Source: Pseudomonadota bacterium (lineage in GTDB: Bacteria; Pseudomonadota; Alphaproteobacteria; Rhizobiales; Rhizobiaceae). From it: a stretch of 17,161 nt of DNA. Both the position numbers and the translations under genes were made by a program. The stretch is from contig JAEXMK010000257.1 in assembly GCA_023444445.1 (NCBI GenBank), positions 1 through 17,161 of the forward strand, given 5' to 3'. Under the pieces are notes generated by a model. It made no database searches. It was not told the origin of the DNA and was given only the letters and a program-made list of their open reading frames with translations. Each line of letters opens with the position of its first letter. Position 1 is the stretch's first letter. Below, one piece after another: positions 1-7,767 of this stretch.

Positions 1-23
1 CACCTTTTATGTCACCCCCCGTG

Positions 24-38
24 ACGCCGCTTCGGCGT
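24..38 (+). other. Small hairpin just upstream of tRNA-His
   Basis: A six-base-pair stem (24-29 with 33-38) with a three-base loop is followed by only two T residues. It lies seven bases before the tRNA. It could be the weak end of an unseen upstream gene or a structure in the pre-tRNA 5' leader. An overlapping five-pair hairpin (11-15 with 21-25, all-C loop) competes with it. The first 45 bases show no clear promoter. Confidence 0.3.
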
Positions 39-45
39 TTCATGT

Positions 46-122
46 GCGGTTGTAGCTCAGTTGGTTAGAGCGCAGGTTTGTGGCACCTGAGGTCGGTGGT
101 TCGACCCCACTCAACCGTACCA
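46..122 (+). tRNA. tRNA-His, anticodon GTG
   Basis: The complete cloverleaf can be traced. The acceptor stem is 46-52 with 112-118, the D stem 55-58 with 68-71, the anticodon stem 73-77 with 85-89, and the T stem 95-99 with 107-111. The seven-base anticodon loop centres on GTG at 80-82, which reads His codons. CCA is encoded at 120-122. The first acceptor pair is a G-U wobble (46 with 118), the discriminator base is A (119), and the base before the mature end is T (45). The near-universal histidine identity pair G-1:C73 is therefore absent from the gene. That is the known condition in many alphaproteobacteria, which carry an unusual histidyl-tRNA synthetase. Confidence 0.97.
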
Positions 123-123
123 T

Positions 124-174
124 TCCCCTCTCCCGATAAGTTCATATGTCACAAGGACTTACCGGGAGAGGGGA
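124..174 (+). terminator. Long stem-loop directly after tRNA-His
   Basis: Bases 124-135 pair perfectly with 163-174 (12 base pairs, GC-rich). After one mismatch, 137-141 pairs with 157-161. The position two bases after CCA suggests a transcription end or a 3' processing barrier, but no T-tract follows, so it is not a textbook intrinsic terminator. The remaining bases up to the next gene (175-354) hold two perfect 10-base palindromes, at 185-194 and 236-245, and no promoter I can support. Confidence 0.5.
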
Positions 175-354
175 GTATTCTCTCAGGCCGGCCTAGCGAT
201 TTCCGTAGCGCCTCAAAAATCCCGAAAATCACTGCCGCTATAGCGATGATGCGCACCTGGTTTCGGTGGGGCACAAGCCCCCGCCAATTGCTGCTCGGCA
301 AAAACCATTTGGCTAAAATCTCTTGCGCTGGTATTGTCCACCCAACGAAACCTT

Positions 355-1986
355 ATGAAAGCCAGCAGCATAGCGTCTACGCTTGTGCGCGGCGAAATGG
401 ACAAGACAGTGATCGACCCCGGAAACGGCCCAAAGCCGTCGGAACAAGGGGCGTCGGTGGCGAACAAAGGGAAAGCGAAGCGATCCCGTCGTGGCAAGAA
501 ACACAAGCGTGACGGCAAGCCCCGTGACGCTGTTTTGCTGTCGCATGATGTTGCCGCAGATGTTCCGGCCGGTTCCTCCTACGTATCGGCTCTCGAGCCG
601 GATGCCGAGCCGCGCAAGAGAAAGCGCCGCAGGCGCTCCCGTGGCAAAGGCACGTCTCAACAGACGGCGGCTGCCGCCGATGGACAGGCGCAGGCTTCAG
701 CCGCATCCGATGGTGCAAATTCATCCACCGTGCCGCCGGCTGGCGCGCGAAAATCGCGTAACCGCAAACGCGGCCACCGCGATCCGCGCGGCCGTGACCC
801 GCAAGGCCGTCCGCTGGTCCCAACCCACGCGCCGAAACATGCTGGCAAGCAGAACGGCCGTGCCAATGGCTCGGCACAGGAAACGCACCGGTCACACTCT
901 GAAATCTCCGCCCGCCACGCAGGCCGCCAGCAAGAGCATGGTCAGGAGTGGTCGGCGGATATGTATGCGGCGCTCGATCTTGGCACGAATAATTGCCGCC
1001 TGCTGATTGCGCAGCCGACGCGACCTGGCCAGTTCCGGGTGGTCGATGCCTTTTCGCGCATCGTGCGGCTGGGTGAAGGGTTGGTATCGAGCGGCCGGCT
1101 TTCCGATGATGCGATGGACCGCGCGGTTGAAGCACTCAAGGTCTGCGCCGCAAAACTCTCCGGTCGCCCGATCCGGCGTATGCGGCTGATCGCGACCGAG
1201 GCCTGCCGTGCCGCCTCCAATGGCGAGGAGTTTCTGGCGCGTGTCACGCGGGAAACGGGGCTTGAACTCGAAATCATCAGCCGCGAGACGGAAGCCCGGC
1301 TTGCGGTTTCGGGCTGCGCATCGCTTGTCGGGCGCGAGGCGCGTTCCGTCGTGTTGTTCGATATTGGCGGCGGATCGTCGGAAATTGCGGTCATCAAGGT
1401 TGGTGAAAATCGCTCCAACCGGCTCGCCAACCACATCACCCACTGGACTTCGTTGCCGGTCGGAGTCGTCACGCTGTCGGAACGCCATGGCGGCCGGGAT
1501 GTGACGCCTGACGTGTTCGCCGCCATGGTGCAGGAAGTCGAAGGCCTGCTCGATGCCTTCCATTGCCCGCCGCTTGCGCCGCAATTGCATCACGAGGATT
1601 TTCATCTCATCGGCACCTCGGGCACGGTCACGACACTTGCGGGCGTCCATCTCGATCTGCCGCGATATGATCGCCGCAAGGTGGATGGTCTCTGGCTTTC
1701 CGATGCCGAGGTGACTGCCATGCAGGACAAGTTGCTGGCATGGGATTTCGCCGGCCGGGCCGCCAATGCCTGCATCGGGCCTGACAGGGCCGATCTTGTT
1801 CTGGCCGGCTGCGCCATTCTCGAGGCCATTCGCCGCCGTTGGCCGGCACGCCGCATGCGGGTGGCGGATCGTGGCCTGCGTGAAGGTCTCTTGACGGATA
1901 TGATGGCGGATGACGGCGCATGGCGGCGCAACCGCATAAGGCGCATGCAGATGGTACGGCAGGATAGAACGGAAGGTTTGACATGA
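355..1986 (+). CDS. Ppx/GppA family phosphatase with long basic N-terminal extension
   Basis: This is an exopolyphosphatase / guanosine pentaphosphatase-family enzyme. It is expected to release phosphate from polyphosphate or convert pppGpp to ppGpp in the cytoplasm. The ASKHA fold starts near nucleotide 961 with [12 protein letters not shown] (phosphate-1 loop). ATEACRAA follows, then DIGGGSSE (phosphate-2 loop, near 1360) and [11 protein letters not shown] (near 1612). The catalytic part is about 340 residues, the usual size of the short rhizobial forms. In front lie roughly 200 residues of low complexity with clusters of Lys and Arg ([24 protein letters not shown]), probably disordered. 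The start is uncertain: TTG 334, ATG 355 and ATG 397 are all in frame and none has a good Shine-Dalgarno. I chose the first ATG. The stop overlaps the rlmE start (ATGA), so the two genes are very probably cotranscribed. The choice between Ppx and GppA activity cannot be made from sequence alone. Confidence 0.9.
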   Translation: MKASSIASTLVRGEMDKTVIDPGNGPKPSEQGASVANKGKAKRSRRGKKHKRDGKPRDAVLLSHDVAADVPAGSSYVSALEPDAEPRKRKRRRRSRGKGTSQQTAAAADGQAQASAASDGANSSTVPPAGARKSRNRKRGHRDPRGRDPQGRPLVPTHAPKHAGKQNGRANGSAQETHRSHSEISARHAGRQQEHGQEWSADMYAALDLGTNNCRLLIAQPTRPGQFRVVDAFSRIVRLGEGLVSSGRLSDDAMDRAVEALKVCAAKLSGRPIRRMRLIATEACRAASNGEEFLARVTRETGLELEIISRETEARLAVSGCASLVGREARSVVLFDIGGGSSEIAVIKVGENRSNRLANHITHWTSLPVGVVTLSERHGGRDVTPDVFAAMVQEVEGLLDAFHCPPLAPQLHHEDFHLIGTSGTVTTLAGVHLDLPRYDRRKVDGLWLSDAEVTAMQDKLLAWDFAGRAANACIGPDRADLVLAGCAILEAIRRRWPARRMRVADRGLREGLLTDMMADDGAWRRNRIRRMQMVRQDRTEGLT

Positions 1987-2723
1987 GCAAGGCGCCGACA
2001 AGCACCAACCGCACCGGCCGCAAGATCGGCCAGAAGGTCAAGAAGACCAAGCTCAAGGCCTCATCGCGCCGCTGGCTGGAACGTCATATCAATGACCCCT
2101 ATGTGCAGCGTGCCAAACTGGAAGGCTATCGCGCCCGCGCCGCCTTCAAGCTCTTGGAAATCAACGACAAGCATCAGATTCTGAAGGGCGCGACCCGCAT
2201 CATCGACCTGGGCGCCGCCCCCGGAAGCTGGTCGCAGATCGCCTCCAAGGTGACGGATTCAACCGAGGATGATATCCGCGTCGCGGCGATCGATTTCCTT
2301 GAGATCGATCCGATCCCCGGCGTCAAGATCCTGCAGCTCGACTTCCTCGATCCGACCGCGCCGGACCAGCTGATGGAAGCCGTTGGCGGCACGCCGGACC
2401 TTGTCTTGTCCGATATGGCCGCGCCGACCACGGGTCACCAGAAGACCGACCACATCCGCACCATGCATCTGTGCGAAGTCGCGGCCGACTTTGCCGTGCA
2501 GGTGTTGGCGGAAGGCGGCCATTTCCTCGCCAAGACCTTCCAGGGCGGCACCGAAAAGGCGTTGCTGGACATGCTGAAGAAGAACTTCAAGCAGGTTCTG
2601 CACATCAAGCCCGCGTCGTCACGCTCGGAATCGGTCGAGATGTTCCTGCTTGCCAAGCACTTCAAGGGCCGCAAGAACGAGCCACAGATTGATGCGGAAG
2701 CCGAAGGGGCCTCCGAAGACTGA
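1983..2723 (+). CDS. rlmE: 23S rRNA (uridine-2'-O)-methyltransferase RlmE (FtsJ/RrmJ)
   Basis: RlmE methylates the 2'-O of U2552 (E. coli numbering) in the A-loop of 23S rRNA late in 50S assembly, using S-adenosylmethionine. The 246-residue product has the SAM loop DLGAAPGSW at 75-83. The catalytic K-D-K-E tetrad is at K56 ([10 protein letters not shown]), D144 ([10 protein letters not shown]), K184 (FLAKTFQGG) and E219 ([15 protein letters not shown]), with spacing that matches the E. coli enzyme. An extra basic stretch of about 20 residues precedes the fold, and an acidic tail ends it. The ATG overlaps the stop of the phosphatase gene by four bases, so translation is probably coupled. In E. 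coli rlmE (ftsJ) is a heat-shock gene; here no separate promoter is visible. Its stop codon directly abuts that of the convergent exporter gene. Confidence 0.97.
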   Translation: MSKAPTSTNRTGRKIGQKVKKTKLKASSRRWLERHINDPYVQRAKLEGYRARAAFKLLEINDKHQILKGATRIIDLGAAPGSWSQIASKVTDSTEDDIRVAAIDFLEIDPIPGVKILQLDFLDPTAPDQLMEAVGGTPDLVLSDMAAPTTGHQKTDHIRTMHLCEVAADFAVQVLAEGGHFLAKTFQGGTEKALLDMLKKNFKQVLHIKPASSRSESVEMFLLAKHFKGRKNEPQIDAEAEGASED

Positions 2724-4121
2724 TCACTCCGCCGGTTGCGAAACCTTGCCGCGGTGGCCGGAAACGGCCGCGCCGGCCTGTGCGTCCATGCGGATGATCG
2801 GCACGATGGCGAACAGCGATACCAGCGCCACGATGGTGAAGGCGACGTGGAAATCGGCAAGCTGCAGATGGGTGCCAGACATGATGCTGCTGACTTCCAG
2901 AATGGAGGCAGCGAAGGCGACGCCAAGCGCCAGGCTGATCTGTTGCAGCACGGATGCCATCGAGGTTGCCTGACTAGCCTGGCTGTCCTCGATATCGGAA
3001 TAGCTGAGCGCGTTCGATCCGGTGAAGAAGAAGGAACGGGCAAATCCCGCCGTCACCAGGCAGATCATGATCAGCGGGTAGGGCGTCTCAGGCGTGAAGA
3101 AGCTGTTGGCCAGCGTCGTAAACGCGCCAACGATGCCGGCCCCGATCAGCGTTGACCTGAACCCTGTCGCGGCAAAGACCCGCTTGGCCATGAATTTCGT
3201 GGTGATCGCGCCGATTGCGCCAGCAAAGGTGATCATGCCCGACTGGAATGGGTTGAGCCCGAAGCCTATCTGCAACATCAGGGGCATCAGAAAGGGGATG
3301 GCGCCGGTGGAAATGCGGAAAACGGTGCCGCCGACGGTGGCCGCCCGGAAAGTCGGGTTGCGGAAAATTCGGAAATCCAGAATGGGGGCCGGGTGGTTTG
3401 CCGCGTGGCGCATGTAAAGAAAGCCGCAGATGAAACCGATGATCGTCGAGGCGATGCCGATGGCGGGCGGCAACGCCGGAAGGCTGACGACCGACACGCC
3501 GAAAACCACACCCGACGCGGCAAGGCCTGATAACACGAAACCCTTGCCATCCATCGGCGGCGGATTGGTGGTTTCGATTTCCGGCAGGAAGATCGTCGAC
3601 AGCCAGATGCCAATGAGGCCGATCGGCACGTTGATGAGGAAAATCCAATGCCATGAAAAATAGGTGGTGATGAAGCCGCCGATCGGTGGGCCGGTCAGTG
3701 GCCCGACAAGTGCTGGTATCGTCAGCAGCGCCATGGCTGAAACAAGTTCGCTGCGCTTCGTCGTTCGCAGGAGGACAAGGCGGCCGACGGGCGTCATCAT
3801 CGCGCCGCCCATGCCTTGCAGGAAACGCGAGACGACGAATTCGAACACCGACGACGAGACCGCACAGCAGATCGACCCGACAACGAAAACGCCGATGGCG
3901 AAACGGAAGATTTTCTTCGCGCCGTATTTGTCGGCCATCCAGCCACTGATGGGGATGAAGATCGCCAATGACACCATATAGGCCGTCAGCGCGAGCTTGA
4001 GCGTGATCGGACCGACATGGAGATCGGCTGCAATCGCCGGAAGCGAAGTGGCGATGACGGTGGAGTCCATCTGCTCCATGAAAAGAGCGACTGCCAGGAT
4101 GAGGGGAATGATGCGGTTCAT
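2724..4121 (-). CDS. MFS multidrug exporter, DHA2-type (EmrB/QacA-like)
   Basis: This is a hydrophobic protein of about 465 residues with many membrane segments, expected to be a proton-driven drug or solute exporter of the inner membrane. From the ATG, residues 15-31 carry the family motif around MDSTVIATSLPAIA, with the acidic residue in helix 1. Motif A is GWMADKYGAKK (about 60-70) between helices 2 and 3. The antiporter motif C is GPLTGPPIGG (about 140-149) in helix 5. The predicted 12-14 helices fit DHA2. The start is ambiguous. ATG 4121 begins the conserved part but has only a weak Shine-Dalgarno. A TTG at 4151 adds ten residues and has a strong AGGAGG (4166-4171), 14 bases away. It is divergent from the metallo-hydrolase gene and convergent with rlmE without any spacer. 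The substrate is unknown, and no adjacent regulator is seen. Confidence 0.9.
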   Translation of the reverse strand: MNRIIPLILAVALFMEQMDSTVIATSLPAIAADLHVGPITLKLALTAYMVSLAIFIPISGWMADKYGAKKIFRFAIGVFVVGSICCAVSSSVFEFVVSRFLQGMGGAMMTPVGRLVLLRTTKRSELVSAMALLTIPALVGPLTGPPIGGFITTYFSWHWIFLINVPIGLIGIWLSTIFLPEIETTNPPPMDGKGFVLSGLAASGVVFGVSVVSLPALPPAIGIASTIIGFICGFLYMRHAANHPAPILDFRIFRNPTFRAATVGGTVFRISTGAIPFLMPLMLQIGFGLNPFQSGMITFAGAIGAITTKFMAKRVFAATGFRSTLIGAGIVGAFTTLANSFFTPETPYPLIMICLVTAGFARSFFFTGSNALSYSDIEDSQASQATSMASVLQQISLALGVAFAASILEVSSIMSGTHLQLADFHVAFTIVALVSLFAIVPIIRMDAQAGAAVSGHRGKVSQPAE

Positions 4122-4200
4122 GAGGCTGCCTGCGGCTTTCCGCTGCGACAAAGGATATCGCCGTTCCTCCTACGCCTGATAAGCGGGCTTGCCAACACGT

Positions 4201-4229
4201 TAATTATCAATTTCTCAAGTTCCGATCAA
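4201..4229 (-). promoter_or_regulatory. Possible promoter of the MFS exporter gene
   Basis: Read on the minus strand, TTGATC (4229-4224) could be a -35 element. A 17-base spacer then leads to TAATTA (4206-4201); GATAAT overlaps it with a 15-base spacer. The AT-rich patch is the most promoter-like sequence in the divergent intergenic region 4152-4311. A strong AGGAGG follows downstream at 4171-4166. No clear promoter for the opposite gene was found, so both could share this region. Confidence 0.25.
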
Positions 4230-4311
4230 ACCTGCGTGAGGCCGGTTTTCTTGCAACTTTCTCGCTCTATTGTCCGTTGGGTGAGATCAGTTGGTGATAT
4301 CGGGAGACAAG

Positions 4312-5316
4312 ATGATGACCCAATCCTTGAGCATGAGCAGACGCGGCCTCATCGGTGCGGCCGGCGCAAGCGTTCTCGGCGCGCCGCTTTTGATGGCGCG
4401 CGGCGCGAACGCCCAGACCAACCAGCCGCAAACATCCATGGAGATAAAACACGCCATGCCACCGGAAACCAACCGCTTCAAGCTCGGCAACTTCGAGGTG
4501 CTGGTCGTCAAGGACGGCGCGCGCGCCGCGCCCAACCCGGGTGAGACCTTCGGCACCGACCAGTCGGCAGAGGCCGTGGGCAAATTGCTGGAAGATAATT
4601 TTCTACCGAAGGATCAGTTCGTCAATTCCTTCTCGCCGGTTCTTATCAATACCGGCTCCGATCTCGTGCTGTTCGATACGGGTTTCGGAGAGACTGGCCG
4701 CGGCGCCGGCAATGGCCGCCTGACCGAAGGCATGGCTGCCGCCGGTTATTCCCCCGAGGACGTGACCGTGGTGGTGCTGACCCATATGCATGGCGACCAC
4801 ATCGGCGGCCTGATGGAGAAGGGCGCTCCAGCTTTTTCCAAGGCGCGTTATGTCTTCGGCCAGGCGGAATATGATTTCTGGACGGATGAAAAGCGTGTCG
4901 GCACTCCCGCTGAAGGTGGTCACAAGGGTGTTCTCGCCAACGTCAAGCCGCTGGCCGAAAAGGCAACCTTCATCGGTGATGGCGCCAGTGTGGTTTCAGG
5001 CATCACCGGCATTGCCGCTTTCGGCCATTCGCCGGGACATATGATCTTCCGTGTCGAATCGGAAGGTAAGCAGCTTATCCTGACGGCAGATACCGCCAAC
5101 CATTTCGTCCTGTCGCTGCAGCGGCCGGACTGGGAGGTGAAGTTCGACATGGACAAGGCGGCTGCGGCTTCGACCCGCAAGAAGGTTTATGACATGATCG
5201 CCACCGACCGCCTGCCATTCCTTGGCTATCACATGCCTTTCCCGTGCGTCGGTTATGCGGAAAAGCTGGATACGGGTTATCGTTTCGTGCCGAAATCCTA
5301 TCAGTTCGACATCTAA
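4312..5316 (+). CDS. Tat-exported metallo-beta-lactamase-fold hydrolase
   Basis: This is a zinc-dependent hydrolase of the MBL superfamily with about 334 residues. The N-terminus is a twin-arginine signal: SRRGLIG, then a hydrophobic stretch ending in ARGANAQ near residue 35. The protein is therefore probably folded with metal in the cytoplasm and exported to the periplasm. The metal motif HMHGDH is at about residues 158-163. A second histidine lies in FGHSPGH (about 237-243), the bridging aspartate in LTADTANH (about 257-264), and a late histidine in GYHMPF. The start is ATG 4312 or ATG 4315, both served by GGGAGA at 4302-4307; an in-frame TTG at 4291 is less likely. This layout occurs in several families, including lactonase-like and organophosphate- or sulfate-ester-hydrolase-like enzymes. 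I cannot assign a substrate. It stands alone, divergent from the exporter. Confidence 0.92.
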   Translation: MMTQSLSMSRRGLIGAAGASVLGAPLLMARGANAQTNQPQTSMEIKHAMPPETNRFKLGNFEVLVVKDGARAAPNPGETFGTDQSAEAVGKLLEDNFLPKDQFVNSFSPVLINTGSDLVLFDTGFGETGRGAGNGRLTEGMAAAGYSPEDVTVVVLTHMHGDHIGGLMEKGAPAFSKARYVFGQAEYDFWTDEKRVGTPAEGGHKGVLANVKPLAEKATFIGDGASVVSGITGIAAFGHSPGHMIFRVESEGKQLILTADTANHFVLSLQRPDWEVKFDMDKAAAASTRKKVYDMIATDRLPFLGYHMPFPCVGYAEKLDTGYRFVPKSYQFDI

Positions 5317-5375
5317 TGCATGTCGCGCAGAACTGTTCAGCGGTCTGCGATAACCGACATTCATAAAAACAAGCA

Positions 5376-5475
5376 GTTAAAGCGTGTTGTATGGGGCAAG
5401 GACCCACACGACGCGCTTTAACGTCTGCTGCAATGCAGCAACAGAGAAAGCCCGGAAGGTTATTCCGGGTTTTTT
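5376..5475 (+). ncRNA. Candidate structured small RNA between the MBL gene and guaB
   Basis: Three consecutive hairpins lie in a 100-base stretch. Bases 5376-5395 pair with 5403-5422 (20 positions: 17 Watson-Crick pairs, two G-U wobbles, one mismatch) around a seven-base loop. Bases 5426-5431 pair with 5435-5440. The last hairpin is an intrinsic terminator with a T-tract (5448-5475). The wobbles favour the plus-strand transcript. This is the architecture of a small trans-acting RNA. Alternatives are the 3' end of the MBL mRNA, or a guaB leader attenuator, since the terminator lies about 125 bases before the guaB start. I found no convincing promoter at 5317-5375 and do not recognise the sequence as a known family. 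Confidence 0.4.
5448..5475 (+). terminator. Rho-independent terminator upstream of guaB
   Basis: A seven-pair GC-rich stem (5451-5457 with 5463-5469) with loop GGTTA is followed by six T residues at 5470-5475. AAAG before the stem can pair with the T-tract, so it may work in both directions. It ends the MBL transcript or the candidate small RNA. Confidence 0.85.
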
Positions 5476-5556
5476 CTATTCCCTTCCTGTCATGAACGTG
5501 TTACCAGCCCTCGCCAACTTCCAAGCAATCCTTGCAGGGCGCCGGGGTGAACTTTT

Positions 5557-5568
5557 CGTTCCGGAACG
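5557..5568. promoter_or_regulatory. Perfect 12-base palindrome upstream of guaB
   Basis: CGTTCCGGAACG is a perfect palindrome 32 bases before the guaB start codon. Its placement in the presumed leader or promoter region would suit an operator or a small hairpin. I see no second copy in the window and do not know a matching regulator. Confidence 0.25.
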
Positions 5569-5600
5569 GCCACGCATTTCCAGTATGAAGGAATTTGGTC

Positions 5601-7106
5601 ATGGCACGCATCATTCAAACACCCACTGGTTTGGACGCTCTCACATTTGACGATGTGTTGCTGCAACCCGGACATTCCGAAGTCATGCCGGGACAGACGA
5701 ATATCGCCACCCGCATTGCCCGCGATATCGATCTCAACCTGCCGATCCTCTCGTCCGCCATGGATACGGTGACTGAAGGCCGTCTCGCCATCGCCATGGC
5801 CCAGGCCGGCGGCATCGGCGTCATCCATCGCAACCTCACCCCCATCGAACAGGCCGAAGAAGTCCGGCAGGTCAAGAAGTTCGAAAGCGGCATGGTCGTC
5901 AACCCCGTCACCATCGGCCCGGATGCGACGCTTGCCGAAGCCCAGGCGCTGATGAAGGCACACGGCATTTCCGGCATTCCGGTGGTGGAAAACGGCGGCT
6001 CCGGCGGCCACAAGAACGGCCGCCTTGTCGGCATCCTGACCAATCGCGACGTCCGCTTCGCCTCCGATCCGCAGCAGAAAATCTACGAACTGATGACCCG
6101 TGAAAATCTGGTCACGGTCAAGGAAAGCAGCGTTGATCAGCAGGAAGCCCGCCGCCTTCTTCACAAGCACCGCATTGAAAAGCTGCTGGTGGTAGACGCC
6201 AAGGGCAATTGCGTCGGCCTCATCACCGTCAAGGATATCGAGAAGTCGCAGCTAAACCCCAACGCTACCAAGGATGCGCAGGGCCGTCTTCGCGCCGCTG
6301 CCGCCATCAGCGTTGGTGCAGATGCGATCGAGCGCGCCGAGCGCCTTATCGATGCCGGTGTCGATCTTCTGGTCGTGGATACCGCGCACGGCCATTCTCA
6401 GCGCGTGCTGGACGCCGTTTCTGTCGTCAAGAAGATGTCCAACTCGGTTCGCATCATCGCCGGCAATGTCGCGACCGCTGACGGCACGAAGGCTTTGATC
6501 GATGCCGGCGCCGATGGCGTCAAGGTCGGTATCGGCCCTGGCTCGATTTGCACCACCCGCATCGTCGCCGGCGTCGGCGTTCCGCAGCTCGCTGCCATCA
6601 TGTCGTCGGTTGAAGTCGCCAATGCGGCTGATATCCCCGTCATCGCCGATGGCGGCATCAAGTTCTCGGGCGATCTGGCCAAGGCAATCGCAGCCGGCGC
6701 TTCCGCCGTTATGATCGGCTCTCTGCTCGCCGGCACCGATGAAAGCCCGGGTGAAGTGTTCCTGTATCAGGGCCGTTCCTTCAAGGCCTATCGCGGCATG
6801 GGCTCCGTTGGTGCCATGGCGCGTGGTTCGGCAGACCGCTATTTCCAGGCGGAAGTGCGCGATACGCTGAAGCTGGTGCCTGAAGGCATTGAAGGTCAGG
6901 TTCCCTACAAGGGCCCGGTTTCCGGTGTCCTGCACCAGCTGGCCGGTGGCCTGAAGGCCGCCATGGGTTATGTCGGCGGCAGCAACATCAAGGAATTCCA
7001 GGAACGCGCGACCTTCGTGCGTATCTCCAGCGCCGGACTTCGTGAAAGCCACGCCCATGACGTGACGATCACGCGCGAAAGCCCGAACTATCCGGGCGCT
7101 GTTTGA
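5601..7106 (+). CDS. guaB: Inosine-5'-monophosphate dehydrogenase
   Basis: IMP dehydrogenase oxidises IMP to XMP with NAD+, the first committed step of GMP synthesis, in the cytoplasm as a tetramer. The 501-residue product starts [21 protein letters not shown]. Residues about 93-215 form two CBS domains, the nucleotide-sensing Bateman module, inserted in the TIM barrel. The catalytic loop is [11 protein letters not shown] with the nucleophile Cys near residue 317. The mobile flap follows [14 protein letters not shown]. Length and motifs are complete. I chose ATG 5601 because GAAGGA lies eight bases upstream; an in-frame TTG at 5595 sits too close to it. Upstream is an intrinsic terminator, so the gene probably has its own promoter between 5476 and 5590. 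A terminator at 7147-7181 closes the unit. Confidence 0.98.
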   Translation: MARIIQTPTGLDALTFDDVLLQPGHSEVMPGQTNIATRIARDIDLNLPILSSAMDTVTEGRLAIAMAQAGGIGVIHRNLTPIEQAEEVRQVKKFESGMVVNPVTIGPDATLAEAQALMKAHGISGIPVVENGGSGGHKNGRLVGILTNRDVRFASDPQQKIYELMTRENLVTVKESSVDQQEARRLLHKHRIEKLLVVDAKGNCVGLITVKDIEKSQLNPNATKDAQGRLRAAAAISVGADAIERAERLIDAGVDLLVVDTAHGHSQRVLDAVSVVKKMSNSVRIIAGNVATADGTKALIDAGADGVKVGIGPGSICTTRIVAGVGVPQLAAIMSSVEVANAADIPVIADGGIKFSGDLAKAIAAGASAVMIGSLLAGTDESPGEVFLYQGRSFKAYRGMGSVGAMARGSADRYFQAEVRDTLKLVPEGIEGQVPYKGPVSGVLHQLAGGLKAAMGYVGGSNIKEFQERATFVRISSAGLRESHAHDVTITRESPNYPGAV

Positions 7107-7146
7107 TCTTTCGAGCCGAATCCGTAAAAGGATGCTAAGTGTTTGG

Positions 7147-7181
7147 CGCTCCTCGATTCACGCCGGATCGGGGAGCGTTTT
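7147..7181 (+). terminator. Rho-independent terminator of guaB
   Basis: An eleven-pair stem (7147-7157 with 7167-7177, including one G-U wobble) and a nine-base loop are followed by TTTT. It lies 40 bases after the guaB stop. The Shine-Dalgarno of the next gene begins only eight bases later, so the next gene may depend on readthrough or on a promoter inside this stretch. Confidence 0.8.
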
Positions 7182-7198
7182 CGTGATTGGAGAAAAGC

Positions 7199-7618
7199 AT
7201 GTCCCCGACAACCGCAATGTTCTGGCCGATGATCGCCCATGCGTTTCTTGTTTTCATTCTTTATGGACTGCTTTTATACCGGCGTAAAAACCAGACGCTC
7301 ACCAGCAAGGATGCTCTCACCCAATATCGCGAAAAAGGCGTAGAGGGGCAGGCCAGCTTCCTCGTCAACAGAAACATCGCCAATCAGTTCGAACTTCCGG
7401 TTCTCTTTCACGCCATCTGTGTGCTGCTGTACATTACAGATGCGGACAATGTGGTGACCGTCGTTCTTGCCTGGCTTTTTGTAATCTCCCGTTATGCGCA
7501 TTCTTACGTCCATGTGACCAGCAACCGGCTGCGATATCGGGCGCCGCTGTTCGGAATCGGTTTCGCACTGCTGGTCTGCATGTGGGCATGGCTCGCCATA
7601 TGGTTGGCGCTGGAGTAA
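7199..7618 (+). CDS. MAPEG family membrane protein
   Basis: This is a small integral membrane protein of 139 residues with about four hydrophobic segments (roughly 6-27, 66-80, 84-98 and 116-136). It belongs to the MAPEG superfamily (membrane-associated proteins in eicosanoid and glutathione metabolism). The evidence is the signature NRNIANQFELPVLF at 57-70, and the later HSYVHVTSNRLRYR segment where family members carry conserved Asn, His and Arg. Eukaryotic members are membrane glutathione S-transferases or related enzymes. Bacterial members are mostly uncharacterised, so no reaction is assigned. The start is ATG 7199, with GGAG at 7189-7192; an in-frame TTG at 7187 overlaps that site and is rejected. 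It stands alone between guaB and adhP, in the same direction as both. Confidence 0.88.
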   Translation: MSPTTAMFWPMIAHAFLVFILYGLLLYRRKNQTLTSKDALTQYREKGVEGQASFLVNRNIANQFELPVLFHAICVLLYITDADNVVTVVLAWLFVISRYAHSYVHVTSNRLRYRAPLFGIGFALLVCMWAWLAIWLALE

Positions 7619-7716
7619 ATAAGCACCGTGAGGTTGCCTCATTCGTGAGACAATACCGACCTGCAAAATGCTGCGATTTGCGATGGGTCAATTCCATGAA
7701 ACCCCATTCCCGTTAG

Positions 7717-7753
7717 TCTCTGCCTGCCGTCGAGAATTTCTGGCGAGCAGAGA
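7717..7753 (+). promoter_or_regulatory. Leader hairpin just before the adhP ribosome-binding site
   Basis: Bases 7717-7723 pair with 7747-7753 (seven pairs), and 7725-7728 can pair with 7742-7745. The stem ends three bases before AGGGAG at 7756-7761, so it could affect ribosome access or mRNA stability. The rest of the gap 7619-7716 has no firm promoter; a small TGAGG/CCTCA hairpin near 7630 is too weak to call a terminator. Confidence 0.3.
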
Positions 7754-7767
7754 TTAGGGAGTATGTC

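Noticed and set aside
892..2001. Long minus-strand open frame opposite the phosphatase gene
   Set aside because: It is antisense to a gene with clear family motifs, has no recognisable product and reflects high GC content.
5376..5475. SRP (4.5S) or 6S RNA at this place
   Set aside because: The conserved SRP GGAA-loop domain and the 6S open-bubble layout are missing.
5317..5600. Purine or ppGpp/PRPP riboswitch ahead of guaB
   Set aside because: I could not find the conserved junction elements of these classes; only simple hairpins and a terminator are present.
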